Shown: positions 10,690-22,419, counted from the stretch's first letter. The stretch: DNA of 64,000 nucleotides from Micrasema longulum (GCA_022494885.1 JAGVSM010001366.1:62001-126000), one strand, 5' to 3'. The notes: generated from the letters alone by a model not told the origin. Program-made: numbers and translations.

Positions 10690-12480
10690 GGTATATCTAT
10701 ATTTATTTATATTAGTTTACGGTATCAAATGCTTTTTTAAGATCTAAAAACATTGTTAGGCATTTCTTATTTGAATCTAAACTAGAATACGTGTATTTCG
10801 TAAAATGAAATATTGCATCTTCTATGTTATAACTAGATCAAGACGCAAACTGGTTATGTGTTAAAAGAGCATAAGACTCTATTCATAGAGAAGTCTGTAT
10901 TGTAAATTAGCACTTTATTAGATAACTTAAATTTGTGAGGAAATATTCCTTTTGCGAAGCATTGATTAAAGATGTAAAGTAAATGTGGTATTAAGAATAT
11001 TTTAATAGGCTTCATTGTTCCAGTACTTAGTTCATCTGGCCCATTACATTGGCAGTGTTAATATTGAGTTGGTCCATGTATTTTTGAATTTCAGCTACTG
11101 TTATACGTTTAAATTGAGAGAGTTTAATATAAGGTTTTCGATTACTATCTGTGAACATGCAAGATGTCATTGAAATGTGTTTTTAAGGAAGGATTATTAG
11201 CTATGAGCGTCGAAACAATTTTGGTGAAAAAATTGTTGAATTTGTTTTGAATTTCTTCTTCGTTAGTTACAACAATATTATCACCGGTTATTAGTTTGTG
11301 AGGAAAAACGTGTTTTTTCTTTTCTTTTCGTAATTTCATTAATCGAATTCCATGTTTTTTTTAGGATCTGAGTTTGAAATTTGTAACTGATTTGATTAAA
11401 TTTTTTTTTTGCTTTTTTCATTAGGATATGTTAAAAAAATCAGTTAATGATGTATTCTTTATGTTTGTTTTCATTAGTGGGCTTGTGATTAGACAAACAA
11501 AAACTTCCATGATTTTTATACATTTAACATAGTTTATTTCATTGTTGAATATAACTTATTAGTCCACGGGTTATACATGGTTTAATTTTTTGTGTTTACT
11601 TTTTGCTATTAGTCGGCCACTATTCGCAATATTCAGAGTTTCATATAAAATGATAATAGATTGGTTCGGATCGTCAAATGAAAATACCGAATTCCACATT
11701 TTATATTGTAGCGAATTAGTTAACGTTTGATAGTTAATTTTCTTTTTTTTTTCTTTGTTGGTCGTTAGAGAAAGTTGAATTGTTAGATTTAAACATGCCA
11801 AGGCAGTAAAAAGTTGAAAAGTGGTCAGTTTAGTCAATTTTGACTGTAGCAGATTTTGGGAGACAGGTTTGGTTAGGTTTTAGAAAAATGTGATCAAGGC
11901 ACGAGTTTGTGAGAATGTTTGGTCTAGTAGAGGTGTTTATGTATGATAAAAAGCCTGCACTATAAAGAAGATTTATGTGCTCATTAGCTGATGGATTCAA
12001 AACTGAATTTAAAAGGTTTAAGGTAATGTCTTCTGCAATGAAAGAAAAATCAATATTAATTTTACTTACCTCGGCTATTATCAACTTCAGTTCAGTAATA
12101 AAAGATTTAATATTTAGTAAAGAAGAGCGGTATATGGCAATTATTGAACATGTTTTTTTGTTCATAGTAAAACATAATTGGATTGTGTTTGATTAGTTTG
12201 AATTGGGCACCGTTATAGTGAAACTAGTAATTGAATGAGTATTATAGAAAAATGGAAATACCACCGTGAGATGTATGTTTAGAAGGCACTGAGATAAATT
12301 AATAGCCGGAATGCTGAAAGGGATACATTATCTAAATTGCGTTTCTGTAAGAATGATAATATTTTGTTCTGTTTGAATAGGATTTAATAGTATGTAAAAT
12401 TTAATATTGAAGTTCATGATGTTAAAGTAGATTCCTTTAAAGTGACAACTAAGCTCATCTACATTTTCACATATTAAAGT
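10690..12480 (-). pseudogene. CR1/jockey-like LINE, endonuclease plus RT start, decayed
   Basis: In element order on the - strand: IIILTET (about 12360) is the start of an AP-type endonuclease. SIIAIYRSSLLNIKSFITEL follows, then the degenerate metal-site region (FIAEDITLNLL, normally GDFNINLL), NEHINLLYSAGFLSYI and NSCLDHIFLKP (11830-12165). These are the standard blocks of LINE endonucleases. Further on, FFTKIVSTLI (11145-11339) is the linker, and FLDLKKAFDTVN near 10735-10700 is the first catalytic block of the reverse transcriptase. Frameshifts and stops are frequent and the catalytic Asp of the endonuclease block is altered. The rest of the polymerase is missing. Confidence 0.7.
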
Positions 12481-12529
12481 CCGAAAAAAATGTTTTTGCT
12501 AATGTGTTGATTTGCTGGTAGATATTTAT

Positions 12530-13170
12530 TTATTTGTTATACGGCACAAGTGCTTTTTATAATATAAAATATAACAATACAATGAGTTCAGTTACACAGA
12601 AATGAAAAAGAATGTAAAAACATGGACATATTAAAAGAAAAAGAAAAATAACATGAAAAATCTATAAACATACATATACGTCAGCATATAAAAGATATAA
12701 AAAGCTGGCATATTATGAACATAAAATAAGTTAACAGCATATCATTAGCATAAGTAGCTTTTGTAAATTAATCGTTAGTGTAGAACTGTAGAATATCATA
12801 AAATATTTATAAAGAGGTACTTTGAATTCACCGAGACTCGAGTTCTAAATGTCGATATGAGAGATACATTCATTCCCTAGTGACCAATATAGCTGGTTTG
12901 AGAAGGGTGACAATAATATGGAGTATGTATATTGTCTAGTTTTTCGTGTTAATATTTATAAAATCCAGGAGTTCGCTTTTATGAATATAATCTTCAGTCT
13001 TCAGTGATAGATATTAGCGCTCATTAACTTCAAGGTACCTGGACGAATGACTCGTCAAGTACCTCCGTTTAGTTGCAACAATTCACGTACCGTATATTCG
13101 AATAATGCTATTCTGAATCGACTCCATCTCGGCAATAACTATAGCTTATATAAATTAACGCTATTTAATC
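12530..13170 (-). repeat. Probable LINE 3' end, unassigned
   Basis: The left edge on the + strand reads gatatttatttatttg, then tatacggcacaagtgctttt. In reverse sense this is a typical LINE 3' UTR ending in an (AAATA)-type tail. Coding upstream is too decayed to name. Confidence 0.35.
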
Positions 13171-13590
13171 ATTTCAAAGATGATGAACGGTAATTTACAT
13201 TTTTAAGATTATAGTGCTTTCTATGTTTACTTTTGTATGGGTACTATTGTGTACCATATTTACGTGTATACTTATTTTTTAAATGACTTTAATTGTCATT
13301 TTTATTATTTTGAAAAAAAAAATTTTTTTTATACAAAATAATTTCATTGTATTTAATATACTTATATTTTGTACCTTTTAAAGAAAAATATACATAAATT
13401 ATTTTCCTTTTAAAATTTTATTTGCACACATTGTTTAATTAATTTTATTTTATTTTTATATCTATATATGTTTTTTATACAAAACTGCTGTGATATATAT
13501 TTAGTACTTAGTAAAATATTACTTTTAAATTTAATTTTTAAGTATTTCACATTATATTGAAATGTTTATATTATTTTTAATATGTATCTT
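13171..13590. other. AT-rich, probably LINE 3' UTR
   Basis: Leads into the repeat end at 13591-13650. Otherwise featureless. Confidence 0.35.
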
Positions 13591-13650
13591 TTTAAGGTAA
13601 AAGGCACTGCGTGCCGTGTATGTTAATAAATAATAATAAATAAAAATATA
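13591..13650 (+). repeat. LINE 3' terminus with AATA tail
   Basis: ggtaaaaggcactgcgtgcc, then gtgtatgttaataaataat. The inverted equivalent begins at 22420, so both are 3' ends of one family. Confidence 0.55.
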
Positions 13651-13679
13651 TTTTATAATTTGGATCCTGGATATATAAG

Positions 13680-13940
13680 ATGGGAGAGTCTGCCGTTCAT
13701 CTTATCATTGTATTCCCATTTCTTGTCCATACATTGCTGTATCCGAGTGATTACGTTGCTTTCACCAACTAAATAAGATTTTTGTTATACGTCGTCAGTA
13801 TATTATATACCATTATTTTATTGCCTTCGTTTGTCTTGCTACATGGTTTTATGTTCTTTTTGTTCAATTTCTTGTATTTATGTATCTTCATGTAACTGTT
13901 GTAATTGGCTTGGGCTGTAAACATAATAAATGAATAAACA
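13680..13940 (+). repeat. LINE 3' UTR (same family as 60650-61260)
   Basis: accattattttattgccttc, gtttgtcttgctacatgg, ttttatgttctttttgttc and atgtatcttcatgtaact follow the order seen at 61165-61255. It ends in ataataaatgaataaac. Confidence 0.55.
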
Positions 13941-14430
13941 AACAATGGAATTGGAAAAACTATACATATAAAATTGAGAAAAATGGGTAAATAAAACATT
14001 CAAGTAAGTGTATGAAAATTCTTGATAAGAGTTAATTGTAATTAATTTAAAAAATAAAAGACTAGTGATACATGAATCCATGACCGGTTAAATCTCTTTC
14101 GCGACGGCTGGAATATTTATCATAAAACTAAATACATTTTTACAAGCTAAAGGCTAAAGGAACGTTAATGAATACGAAATTTTATGACAGTAAGTTATTT
14201 TCAATGATTTTGATAAAATTTTTAATAAAATTATCAATAAAAGTCTGGTTTCACATTGCTTTATTTTAACAACGAGCGCTTTCGCCGGAGTAGGCATCTT
14301 CAGGGCTGGTATTTTTTTACAGCATCTTCAACTTTATCCAATTTCTCACAAGGTTGGGGTAGACAAAGAGATCAAATAAGTATTTTATTAAGGGACAGAC
14401 AGCATAAATGAAAGTTTGTTTTTAAACCGA
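13941..14430. other. AT-rich with a possible foldback arm
   Basis: Around 14225-14310 a block (gagcgctttcgccggagtag, catcttcaggg) resembles, in general character only, the arms of foldback elements. No partner arm was found. Confidence 0.3.
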
Positions 14431-14905
14431 AATCGGGCTCAAGTACAACAAACAACAAAAAACTATCATGCCGTTTTTCCTAGAAGTAGGCATAGACGAT
14501 ATGACATGGATGCATATAGACCTCGCTTTCTCTGCATTCATAAATCTTCTCATGCACGCACGCCGATTATTCCTACTCTTGACATGTCCAACCTCAAGTG
14601 TTTGTTAGACTTGATCGTGCCATGTCTTCCTCGGATTTCCCCGTTTTCTGCATCCATCAACATTCGCATCGTACATCCTTTTAGCCGTTCTTTTGCTCTC
14701 CATTAGCTCTATATGTCTAAACCAACGCAGCTCCCCTTTCTTGGTTGTCGATAATGATTGTTTCAGCCCCACATAGTTAACGGATCTCGACATTTGTGCA
14801 TCGCTATAACTATCATGCATAGTTTTACAACACATTTGCCCGATAGATTGCATTTCGACAGCATTAAACCTTTCATAATTATTTTTCCGATTCTATTCTT
14901 CGCTC
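14430..14905 (-). pseudogene. LINE-associated C-terminal fragment (GHxER...GRxRKTW type)
   Basis: The open part (14605-14853) contains VGLKQSLSTTKKGELRWFRH and ELMESKRTAKRMYD, then GCRKRGNPRKTWHDQV. This matches the region after the polymerase in many insect LINEs (LRWFGHVERM...GRPRKTWxDQV). The reading continues with stops to about 14430. No catalytic residues. It is the first of three such tails, all on the - strand, within 1.6 kb. Confidence 0.65.
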
Positions 14906-15166
14906 CCGTACATTAGGGTTGGGATTTAAACTCAATTGTGAGTTGCTAGTTTTGCCTCCTGGGGCAAAAATTTGGTCGGAATCGTAGAACAACGACGGAT
15001 GTGCGAAAAATGCGACATTGACTTTCAATTATATTTGATATCGAAAAAGTTATTTGAGGGTAGATTGCAGTGCACCGTTCCCCCGTTCCCGGCACTCACC
15101 CCCCTTTCAATATCTTTCTCAGTCTTTCCACCGTGGTAAACATACTCTCCAGATACACAAATTCCT
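14906..15166. other. Nothing recognised
   Basis: Short spacer between two LINE tails with a C-rich patch at about 15080-15105. Confidence 0.35.
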
Positions 15167-15410
15167 CTACCCGATTGGACTTAAGTCTTCTTCTTCTTCT
15201 TCTTCCTGTTTGTGATAGTAGGCTGTCATAAATGATGCCATCCAGCTATCCTTCCATCTTTTGGGTGGTCTTCCTGGTAGAATTCTGCTGCGGGGGTTGT
15301 CAGACTTAATGATTTTTGCAAGCCTCGTATCTTCCACGTGATCCACACGGTCCCTCCAAAAGCCCTCCTGCTTTTTACCCATCTCACTATGTCTTCAACA
15401 CCATAGACAG
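15167..15410 (-). pseudogene. LINE C-terminal tail with (GAA)n end
   Basis: The frame reads FWRDRVDHVEDTRLAKII, then GRPPKRWKDSWMASF, then ends in a run of Glu encoded by a gaa/ttc repeat (15186-15206). The GHVxRMxDxRL...GRPPKRWxD pattern is the common LINE tail. The (GAA)n is probably the element's 3' end. Confidence 0.6.
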
Positions 15411-15744
15411 ACCATATCGTTTTATTTCTGATTAATGATCGGGCCTAAGTAATATTAATTATTTTAATGGTGGAAAAATAACACATGGAGAAATACCGCA
15501 GAGTTATAGAGTACGAAAATAAACATTTTAAGGAATAAATTGGCATAAATTATGTAATAGTAATTGAATTTATTTCTTGAGGTCTGAAGAACTCCTTACA
15601 GAGTGTTACTGAACGAACTTCCTGTAATTTTATAACGAAGATACCAGTTTAAAAAATACCGTGATAGTGAAGAATCCGGTCATTGGTTATTTCAAATTTG
15701 TGGATTTAGGTATCGAGATAAATACTTTTAAATTCTGGCATTCC

Positions 15745-16010
15745 TTCTTTTTCTTTTGCCGCTCCTACTGGTTGGCGACCATCGTTCTGAATTCATCCCG
15801 ATCCTCGGCCAGTCTAATCAGCGCTGCTGCATCCGGCACACCGAACCACTGACTGAGATTTCTGAGACGTGATGCTCTTTTCCGTCCCATACCCCGCCTG
15901 CCTTCTATCTTTCCTTACATAATAAGTTGGAGAAGGGCATACTTCTCATTGCGGAATATGTGACCAATGTACGAGGTTTTTCTTCTTTTGACAGTGGTCA
16001 GTTACTCCCA
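15745..16010 (-). pseudogene. LINE C-terminal tail with A/G-rich end
   Basis: On the - strand it reads KTSYIGHIFRNEKYALLQLI, stop, GKIEGRRGMGRKRASRLRNL, then QWFGVPDAAALIRLAEDR and FRTMVANQ, then a stop followed by a caaaagaaaaagaagg tail. This is the LLQLIIEGKIEGRRGxGRK...WL tail of RTE-like elements. One in-frame stop. Confidence 0.7.
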
Positions 16011-16505
16011 CTCTTTGTTCATAATGCTCTGGTATTTAAAGGAACATTACTTTCCTATGGTCACTTAAAAAAATAAATAAATCCAAAACTTCTGAGAAGC
16101 TCTTAAAAATCAAAACAAATAACCATAAAAATATATTGAAAATCAATGATCATCTGCGAAACATAAATTCATGTAAATATTAAAAGAACATATATATTTC
16201 TGTAAATAGAAATTCATTTGCTCAGTTTTTAATAAAATTGTCTCAGAAAATTAAAAACGACTTTTTAAGATGAAAAGACGGCTGTCTCTAACAAATAAAG
16301 CTTTAATGAAATATTTTCCTTCAAGAATTTCATATATATTTAAAAGAATGAATAAGATGGCATTTAATTTTACAATTTACTAGCACGTAGCACGTATTTG
16401 CAAAGAAAAAACCATTGCCTTGCTTTGTTAAACTTTTGAATAAAATAAATCGTAAAAAGTAACCAGAAAAGTAAGTACAAAAATAAAAACAATCATTCCA
16501 TAACT
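16011..16505. other. AT-rich, nothing recognised
   Basis: No supportable feature. Confidence 0.35.
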
Positions 16506-16800
16506 AAAATTTCTTCTTCTTCTTCGTATGCCGTGTCAGATCCCCCGACGTTGCCGATCTTTTTGGCGAATGTCGCCCGAAACTCGGGGCTGTAGAATAA
16601 TCCAAGCTCTGAGTTATTGCTGGTTTTTTTTTAGCTACAGTGATATCCTGGGAAGTGTTACTGGAGTGATTTTCCGCTGCCTTTTCCAGGGATTTTCTGC
16701 AAGGGTTACCTTTCCTTACCTGATGGCTCTCGGTTTTGTGACGCCGAAGATTCGCCATACGACCTCTCCGTATCTGCTATGACCCTGATGGTAAGATCAG
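16506..16800 (-). pseudogene. Unassigned LINE 3' end with (GAA)n tail
   Basis: The 84-residue - strand frame (16504-16758) is basic and ends SGDLTRHTKKKKKF. The DNA end resembles 19150-19215, where the frame reads PGNLTRHRKKKK, so both look like the 3' terminus of a LINE group whose tail is (GAA)n. The upstream part has no recognised domain. Confidence 0.4.
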
Positions 16801-16887
16801 TAATCACATTGTCCCAGACTCGCGGGATCACAAGGACCACTCAAGGATGTCAGGGAGTCGGACTTATCGTTAGTATTGCTGTTATCA

Positions 16888-17180
16888 TACAAGAAATATT
16901 TATTTATTTAACTTTTTGTTCCTTAAGTGAATTGTATGTTAGCGGGCCCTTTGCCAAATGGCAATTTCTTCCAACCAACTAATAAAACAAAAGTTTAATT
17001 ATACAATTCAAATTACAAAACATAATCGGAAAACGTAAATTAAAAAAAAAAAGCGAAAGATATACAAAAATAGAAGTAACTGTATTTGAATATAAGTACC
17101 CTTAAATCAATACTATTAGTCAATGAGAAAAAGAAAAGGAGGAGAGATTAGGAGAAAAATAATAATATATTTACCATCAA
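16888..17180 (-). repeat. 3' UTR of the 62558 LINE family
   Basis: On the + strand: tatttatttatttaactttt, gccaaatggcaatttcttcc, aaccaact. This is the reverse of the tail at 63785-63880 (ttggaagaaattgccatttg...gttaaataaataaat). 5' truncated before the coding region. Confidence 0.75.
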
Positions 17181-17344
17181 GCGGCCTCAAATTTTAAATT
17201 CAAATCATCGTAATATTAATAAATTGTTGACTTGATAAAAAAAAAAAGTCTTTGCAATCAATCAGTTTAATTGAATTTTTTGATTGAGTTAAATTATTTA
17301 TGAGAAATGATTTATTTGTCTGGTAGACACATTATTTTGTAAAT

Positions 17345-18013
17345 TCTCAAATTGTCAGACTACCCTGGCTCGGAAATGAATATTGAGAAATTGATATGTT
17401 TCCTTTTGCATTGTCAGTTTAAAGATTTGAAATTCTAACAGCTTACCCACCACATACCGCACACCGCATCTGAGGACATAAGTCTCCTTGGCGGTGCCCA
17501 CATACACGGAAAATTTGCTCGTTGTCAAACGAGAAAAGCTGCCCGAAGGAGCTCTCTGAAATCTGGTAGCCTTAGCATCTTTGTGTTGAAAGAAAGTAAT
17601 CCAGAAGTACATAATATGTACTTCATTAGATTGAGAAGAGAGGGAAGTGAATTCTTCACTGACTGGGATTAAATTGATTGGACATGATCAATTCGCCGAA
17701 ATGATACAAAACTTTTTAAAGCCTTGAAATTCTTTTTAGAAGCCACTAGATCTGTATATCCGACAGGACCTATAACAGGGCCACGGATAGTAGCGAGAAG
17801 CTCCATTCGGTAATCATAGAGAAGGGGAAAGGGACAAGACCACAGGATGTGTTCAGAAGATTGATTAGGATATCCGCAGCAGCACGAAGGAGAGTCAACA
17901 ATATTAAAAACAAATAATTTTTGATTAAATTTACCATGACCTGATAAAAACTGCGTAGTTAAAATTCTAACAATGATAAATTCAAAATTACTTACATTTC
18001 TCGAATGCTGCAA
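17345..18013 (-). pseudogene. R1-like LINE C-terminus plus 3' UTR
   Basis: The 17669-18013 frame reads ILTTQFLSGHGKFNQKLFVF, then SPSCCCGYPNQSSEHILWSC, a CCHC zinc knuckle intact in this copy. PFPLLYDYRMELLATI follows. This is the region after RNase H/polymerase in R1-clade elements. The UTR continues to about 17345 and is shared with 19220-19500. Copies differ by small indels. Polymerase absent. Confidence 0.7.
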
Positions 18014-18504
18014 TAATCACTTTAATTTTTTGTATTTTGTTTACCTGCACGTAAATACCACCTTATGTAAACTTATTTTTTCCTCCTAAAACTGTTATAA
18101 TTTTAACACATGTTCTATTATGTACCTACCTACTGTTATGCAGTATTTTATCTTCATTTATGTGTATCTATAAATCATTATGTTATACAACAGTTTTAAT
18201 TATTTACTTAAAGGCAGTTTATTACACATTATTTAGTTGACACAGACACATGAGCATATCATCACATGTGCTATATAGGATCAGAAATACAACAATAATA
18301 ATAATAATCACTTTAAAAATAGAATAAAACACATCGTAAAGTCGCCACATAATGTTGCCAGATCGCGAAAAATATAATCATAACACAAATTTAAGATAAT
18401 TATTTATTTAAAAGAAAGCAATACGTTCATTTCTCTAAAATTTTATTGTACCCGCAGAAATATTGATTGAAACAACAGAGACGATAAGTAAAGGGTCATT
18501 AAGG
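18014..18504. other. AT-rich with short AAT microsatellite
   Basis: An aataataataataat run near 18290-18310. Nothing else recognised. Confidence 0.35.
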
Positions 18505-18870
18505 CTGTAGTCGGGAAAAACGAACGCAAAATTAGGAAATCATACAATTTTGCCATTTTAAAATGAAAGTTTTTTTTTAATCGGCCAAAAATAAAAAATA
18601 ATAAAAACACATAAATTAGATTAAAACAATATGTTTTAAAGGTATTTCTGTTTAAAAAATATGCTTAAAAGTTTTATGTAACTAAATATAATTACTTTTA
18701 GACCGGCAGATTACGCCATTTCAAATTAAGACTAACCTTAGATATCTGGGATCTAGATAAAGACTAAGTATTGAACAAAAAAAAATTATAAAAATTTGAG
18801 ATAATACATTTAACATAAAAGTGGCAGCGGCCAAATTTTAATATTTTGTTTTTAAAAAAATACAAGCATT
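18505..18870 (+). repeat. Unclassified repeat family F3
   Basis: Begins ttaaggctgtagtcgg and includes ttagaccggcagattacgcc, atttcaaattaagactaacc and tttgagataatacattt. A second full copy lies inverted at 26020-26373 and a third, shorter one at 49650-49960 (+). No inverted ends and no coding sequence seen. Confidence 0.7.
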
Positions 18871-19149
18871 TTAAATCATATACATTTTTGTGACATTTTC
18901 CTTTATTTCTACTTTAAATTATGCCTTCGGTAATATTAAAAATAAAAATAAAATATTGAAATACTTTAGTTGAAGTCTTTTTTTAAATAATTGTTTTCTC
19001 TTTTTTTGAAAAAAAAAGATAATTCTGGTTGTAATATTTAATTTAAAACAATATCTTATTGACTTTTTCGTGACCTTCAAACTAGCCTTTTCGAAAGCAA
19101 TTGGGGCTGTACTGAAGGTCAGTCTAAAAGTCAATAAGATATTGTTTGT

Positions 19150-19990
19150 AATTGAATACTTCTTCTTTTTGCGGTGCCTTGTTAGGTTCCCCGGCGTTGG
19201 CAATCACTACAGAGAAGTCCTGCGTTACTCTTATATTACGCAACCAAGACAGCTTGCCCACCACATACCGCACACCGCATCTGAGGACATAAGTCTCCTT
19301 GGCGGTGCCCACATACACGGAAAATTTGTTCATTGTCAAACGAGAAAAGCTGCCCGAAGGAGCTCTGTGAAATCTGGTAGCCTTAGCATCTTTGTGCTGA
19401 AAGAAGATAATCCAGAATTACATAATATGTACTTCATTAGATTGAGAAAAGAGGAAAGTGAATTCTTCACTGACTGGGATGAAATTGATTGGACATGATT
19501 AATTCGCCAAAATGATTACAAAACTTTTTAAAAACCTTGATATTTTTTTTGGAAGCCACCAGATTTGTATATCCGACAGGACCTATAACAGGGCCACGGA
19601 TAGTAGCGAGAAGCTCCATTCGGTAATCATAGAGATTGGGAAAGGGACACGACCACAGGATGTGTTCAGAAGATTGGTTTGGTCCGCAACAGCAAGAAGG
19701 GGAGTCAACAATATTAAAAACAAATAATTTTTGATTAAATTTATCATGACCTGATAAAAACTGCGTAGTCCAGTGATCGGGGATAACCCAAGAAGATTCT
19801 AATCGCTGACGGGTTGAAGGAAAAAAAAGAAAGGTAACCCTCCCTGAAGGGGAAGATTCCCATCGCGATTGCCAAGCATCAATAAGAGCTTCTTTACGGA
19901 AAATTTACGTGAGAAGGGCGAAAATATTTTTTTTTTAAACAGTGCCTTATGGACTGAAATGAGGCAGTGCGCTATGGACAAAAATAATGA
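19150..19990 (-). pseudogene. R1-like LINE C-terminus plus 3' UTR with A/G-rich tail
   Basis: Same family as 17345-18013 but longer at the 5' side. With frame changes the - strand gives EALIDAWQSRWESSPSGRVT, then TTQFLSGHDKFNQKLFVF, SCCCGPNQSSEHILWSCPFP and YDYRMELLATIRGP. The UTR continues through cgcacaccgcatctgagg (seen on +) and ends near 19150 in a gaag-rich stretch. Several frameshifts. An open frame on the + strand at 19070-19498 is a shadow of this UTR. Confidence 0.7.
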
Positions 19991-20592
19991 AATATTACTT
20001 ATAATTTTTTTTCTTTGAAAACTGCAGAAAAATACCGTATTCTAACGTATTATACGGTTTCTTGCACAAATATAGTTTCTGAATATAAAAAACTAATGGT
20101 ATAATACGGGCCTTATAATCAAATGTTACTAATCATGTGATTATACGGCCATTTTTTTAAGAAAAACGTTTTCTACTAAAACTACTGTACTCTACCGTGT
20201 TATACGGTAGATTACGTCTCTTACAATAAACTACCAATGGTATATATACAATGACTCACAAACATGAAGCAGTGTAGCAATAGATAAACATCAAATTTAA
20301 AAAAATAATATTTTTAATGTACAAGGGCATATAAGGGTCCATGAAATACTGTCGTGTAAAAAAATATATTACTTATTAGTAGCATAAAAAGTATTTTAAT
20401 TTTGAATTCCCACAAAAACGGTCGTTGTATTGGCCACGTCCCTAATACGACGCAAATGTTGTTAATTTTCAACTTAGTTCGTAACCGTTAAAATTTTCAT
20501 AGAACACCGTCACGAATCCTGACGTCACAACTATCAATGCCAAACATGTTTTTCTACTGACATATTTATTTGTAATTTACATTTTCAATTTA
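19991..20592. other. AT-rich with clustered TTATACGG hairpins
   Basis: Between 20030 and 20215 short inverted pairs recur (accgtat...atacggt, taccgtgttatacggta, gtataatacggg, gattatacggcc). No known element recognised. Confidence 0.35.
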
Positions 20593-20632
20593 TTATATAA
20601 ATAAAACACGAGTGATACTTTAATCCACAAAT
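20593..20632. repeat. 40-base repeat shared with hairpin at 56610
   Basis: ttatataaataaaacacgag followed by tgatactttaatccacaaat is identical to the left arm and part of the loop of the hairpin at 56610-56693. A weak inverted partner (atttgtggattaaagta) lies at about 21392-21408. Confidence 0.7.
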
Positions 20633-20774
20633 AATACTTCCTTTCAAGGTAATGGCACTGTATGACATCACTAACACTATTTGAAACATCATAAACTTTT
20701 CTGCTCACACAAATTTAAAACTTACATTTAATCATGAAATTCACAACTATAATACATGACATGCAAAAAATCTT

Positions 20775-20960
20775 CACATTTCTAAATTTTGTTCCACGAA
20801 GTTCGGCAAAAGGTCTCTGGAATACATTGGTCGTATACAATTTAATAAACTGCCTGATGACCTTAAAAATGAAATGTCGAGTGGTAAATCTCAAAGACCA
20901 GAAATGAAGACATATTTCTTGAATCTTTTTGAAAGTGATAGTTTTTAGCTCAGTTTCTGT
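20775..20960 (+). pseudogene. Probable LINE C-terminal remnant
   Basis: One frame reads KFGKRSLEYIGRIQFNKLPD, then DLKNEM, then MKTYFLNLFESDSF and a stop. The W/Y-NxLPxxLK(N)E pattern with a short basic tail is the usual extreme C-terminus of jockey/CR1-like polymerases. Too short for a firm family call. Confidence 0.45.
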
Positions 20961-20987
20961 GAATAGTCTATATATAGTGTTTTAGGT

Positions 20988-21230
20988 TTAAATGTTTTTC
21001 TTTTCTTTTTTTAATATTAAGTTCACAGAATGTTTAAATGTTTTTATTTTCTTTTTTAATATTAATTTCACAGAATGTTTAAATGTTTTCTTTTCTTTTT
21101 TAATATTAAGGTCACAGATTGTTTGAATGTTTTTATTTTCTTCTTTAATATTAAGTTCACAGATTGTTTAAATGTTTTCTTTCCTTTTTTAATATTAAGT
21201 TCATAGATTGTTAAAATTTGTTAAAATTTT
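20988..21230. repeat. Minisatellite, about five 44-47-base units
   Basis: Unit: gtttaaatgttttt, a cttttcttttttaatatta block, then agttcacagaat. Five imperfect tandem units, the later ones slightly shorter. It follows the LINE-like tail directly. Confidence 0.85.
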
Positions 21231-22104
21231 TATTGTTTAAATGTATACTATGTATTGTTACAAGAAATGTAATATTTTTTTATGTACCGTCCCAAATGAG
21301 TTTTTTCGTACAACTCCTGGGAATATAATATCATGATATTCATGTCTTATATGTTTTATTAATAAATAAAAAAATAAAAAATTTTTGAAAATTTGTGGAT
21401 TAAAGTAAATATATGTTATTTTTATGATTATTTTTAAAAAGACCCATAAACGAAACTTGTTTGATAGTAAAATTTGGTCAAAATGTTCACTTTATTAAAA
21501 GCATATTTATGATTAATTTAATCTTTTTTTGCATGCATTTTATTAAGTGCATTAAAAATTATATTTCATACACCAAAAATGGATGGTCAAAAAATATTTG
21601 AAATTCTAGATAGAAATTATTCACAAAAAGATGCATATTAAATTTGCAATGGTTATACTTATGGAAATATGAGGGATGAAAAAAATTGTTTATCTTAAAT
21701 ACATTTGTTGAGAGATTTGTGAGAAACCGATTTTTATATTTGCTATTCATAATTGTACAGCACATTGACATTTGAATTTAGGCAATTTACAGCGTTGCCT
21801 TGATGATTCTTACACCATCTAATGACTCGTTTCATCTTGTGAACTTCAAACGGAGGAACTTGAACCTTGGGACCTTTTTTGTGCTATCTTGGCTATGTAT
21901 CTAATTTGTAACATCAGAAAATTATTTATATTGTTTTTTTAGGTAATTTTATGTTCATTTTTATGATATGTATCAAATTAGATACACAATGCAATTAAGG
22001 ATTTAATATGTAAATACTTGCGTATTTCCTAAAAAAAATTAAAATTTCTAGAATATTTATATTTATTACTTTACTTTACTTTTCTTTGTTTTTATCATAT
22101 TTGT
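21231..22104. other. AT-rich, nothing recognised
   Basis: A - strand frame at 21559-21771 is low-complexity and lacks motifs. Confidence 0.35.
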
Positions 22105-22270
22105 TTTGCCACGTTTTTAAACTACATTTTTACTATATTTTTACTACATTTTTATTATGTTTTTACTACATTTTTACTATGTTTTTACTACAATTTTACC
22201 ATGTTTTTATTACATTTTACTATGTTTTTGCTACATTTTTAACCATGTTTTTACTCCATTTTTTACTTTG
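22105..22270. repeat. Minisatellite of TTTTTACTACAT/TTTTTACTATGT units
   Basis: Alternating tttttactaca and tttttactatg half-units over about 160 bases. A + strand Phe/Tyr-rich frame (22086-22295) here is a by-product of the repeat. Confidence 0.85.
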
Positions 22271-22419
22271 TTTTTTTCACTGTCCCATTTTTTAAATCAT
22301 TTTATGAAGCTTACTACATTGCGAGCATAAGTTGACTGTTCCTAGAATTGTAACAACCCTAGTTAGACAGTCAAAGCAACTTTACATAAATTATAATTTT
22401 GTGTATGTAATATAATGAT

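Noticed and set aside
19070..19498. 142-residue + strand frame as a gene
   Set aside because: It is antisense to the 3' UTR of an R1-like LINE, and the same bases recur at 17345-17650 with disruptions.
22086..22295. Phe/Tyr-rich 69-residue protein
   Set aside because: Product of a TTTTTACTACA/TTTTTACTATG minisatellite.
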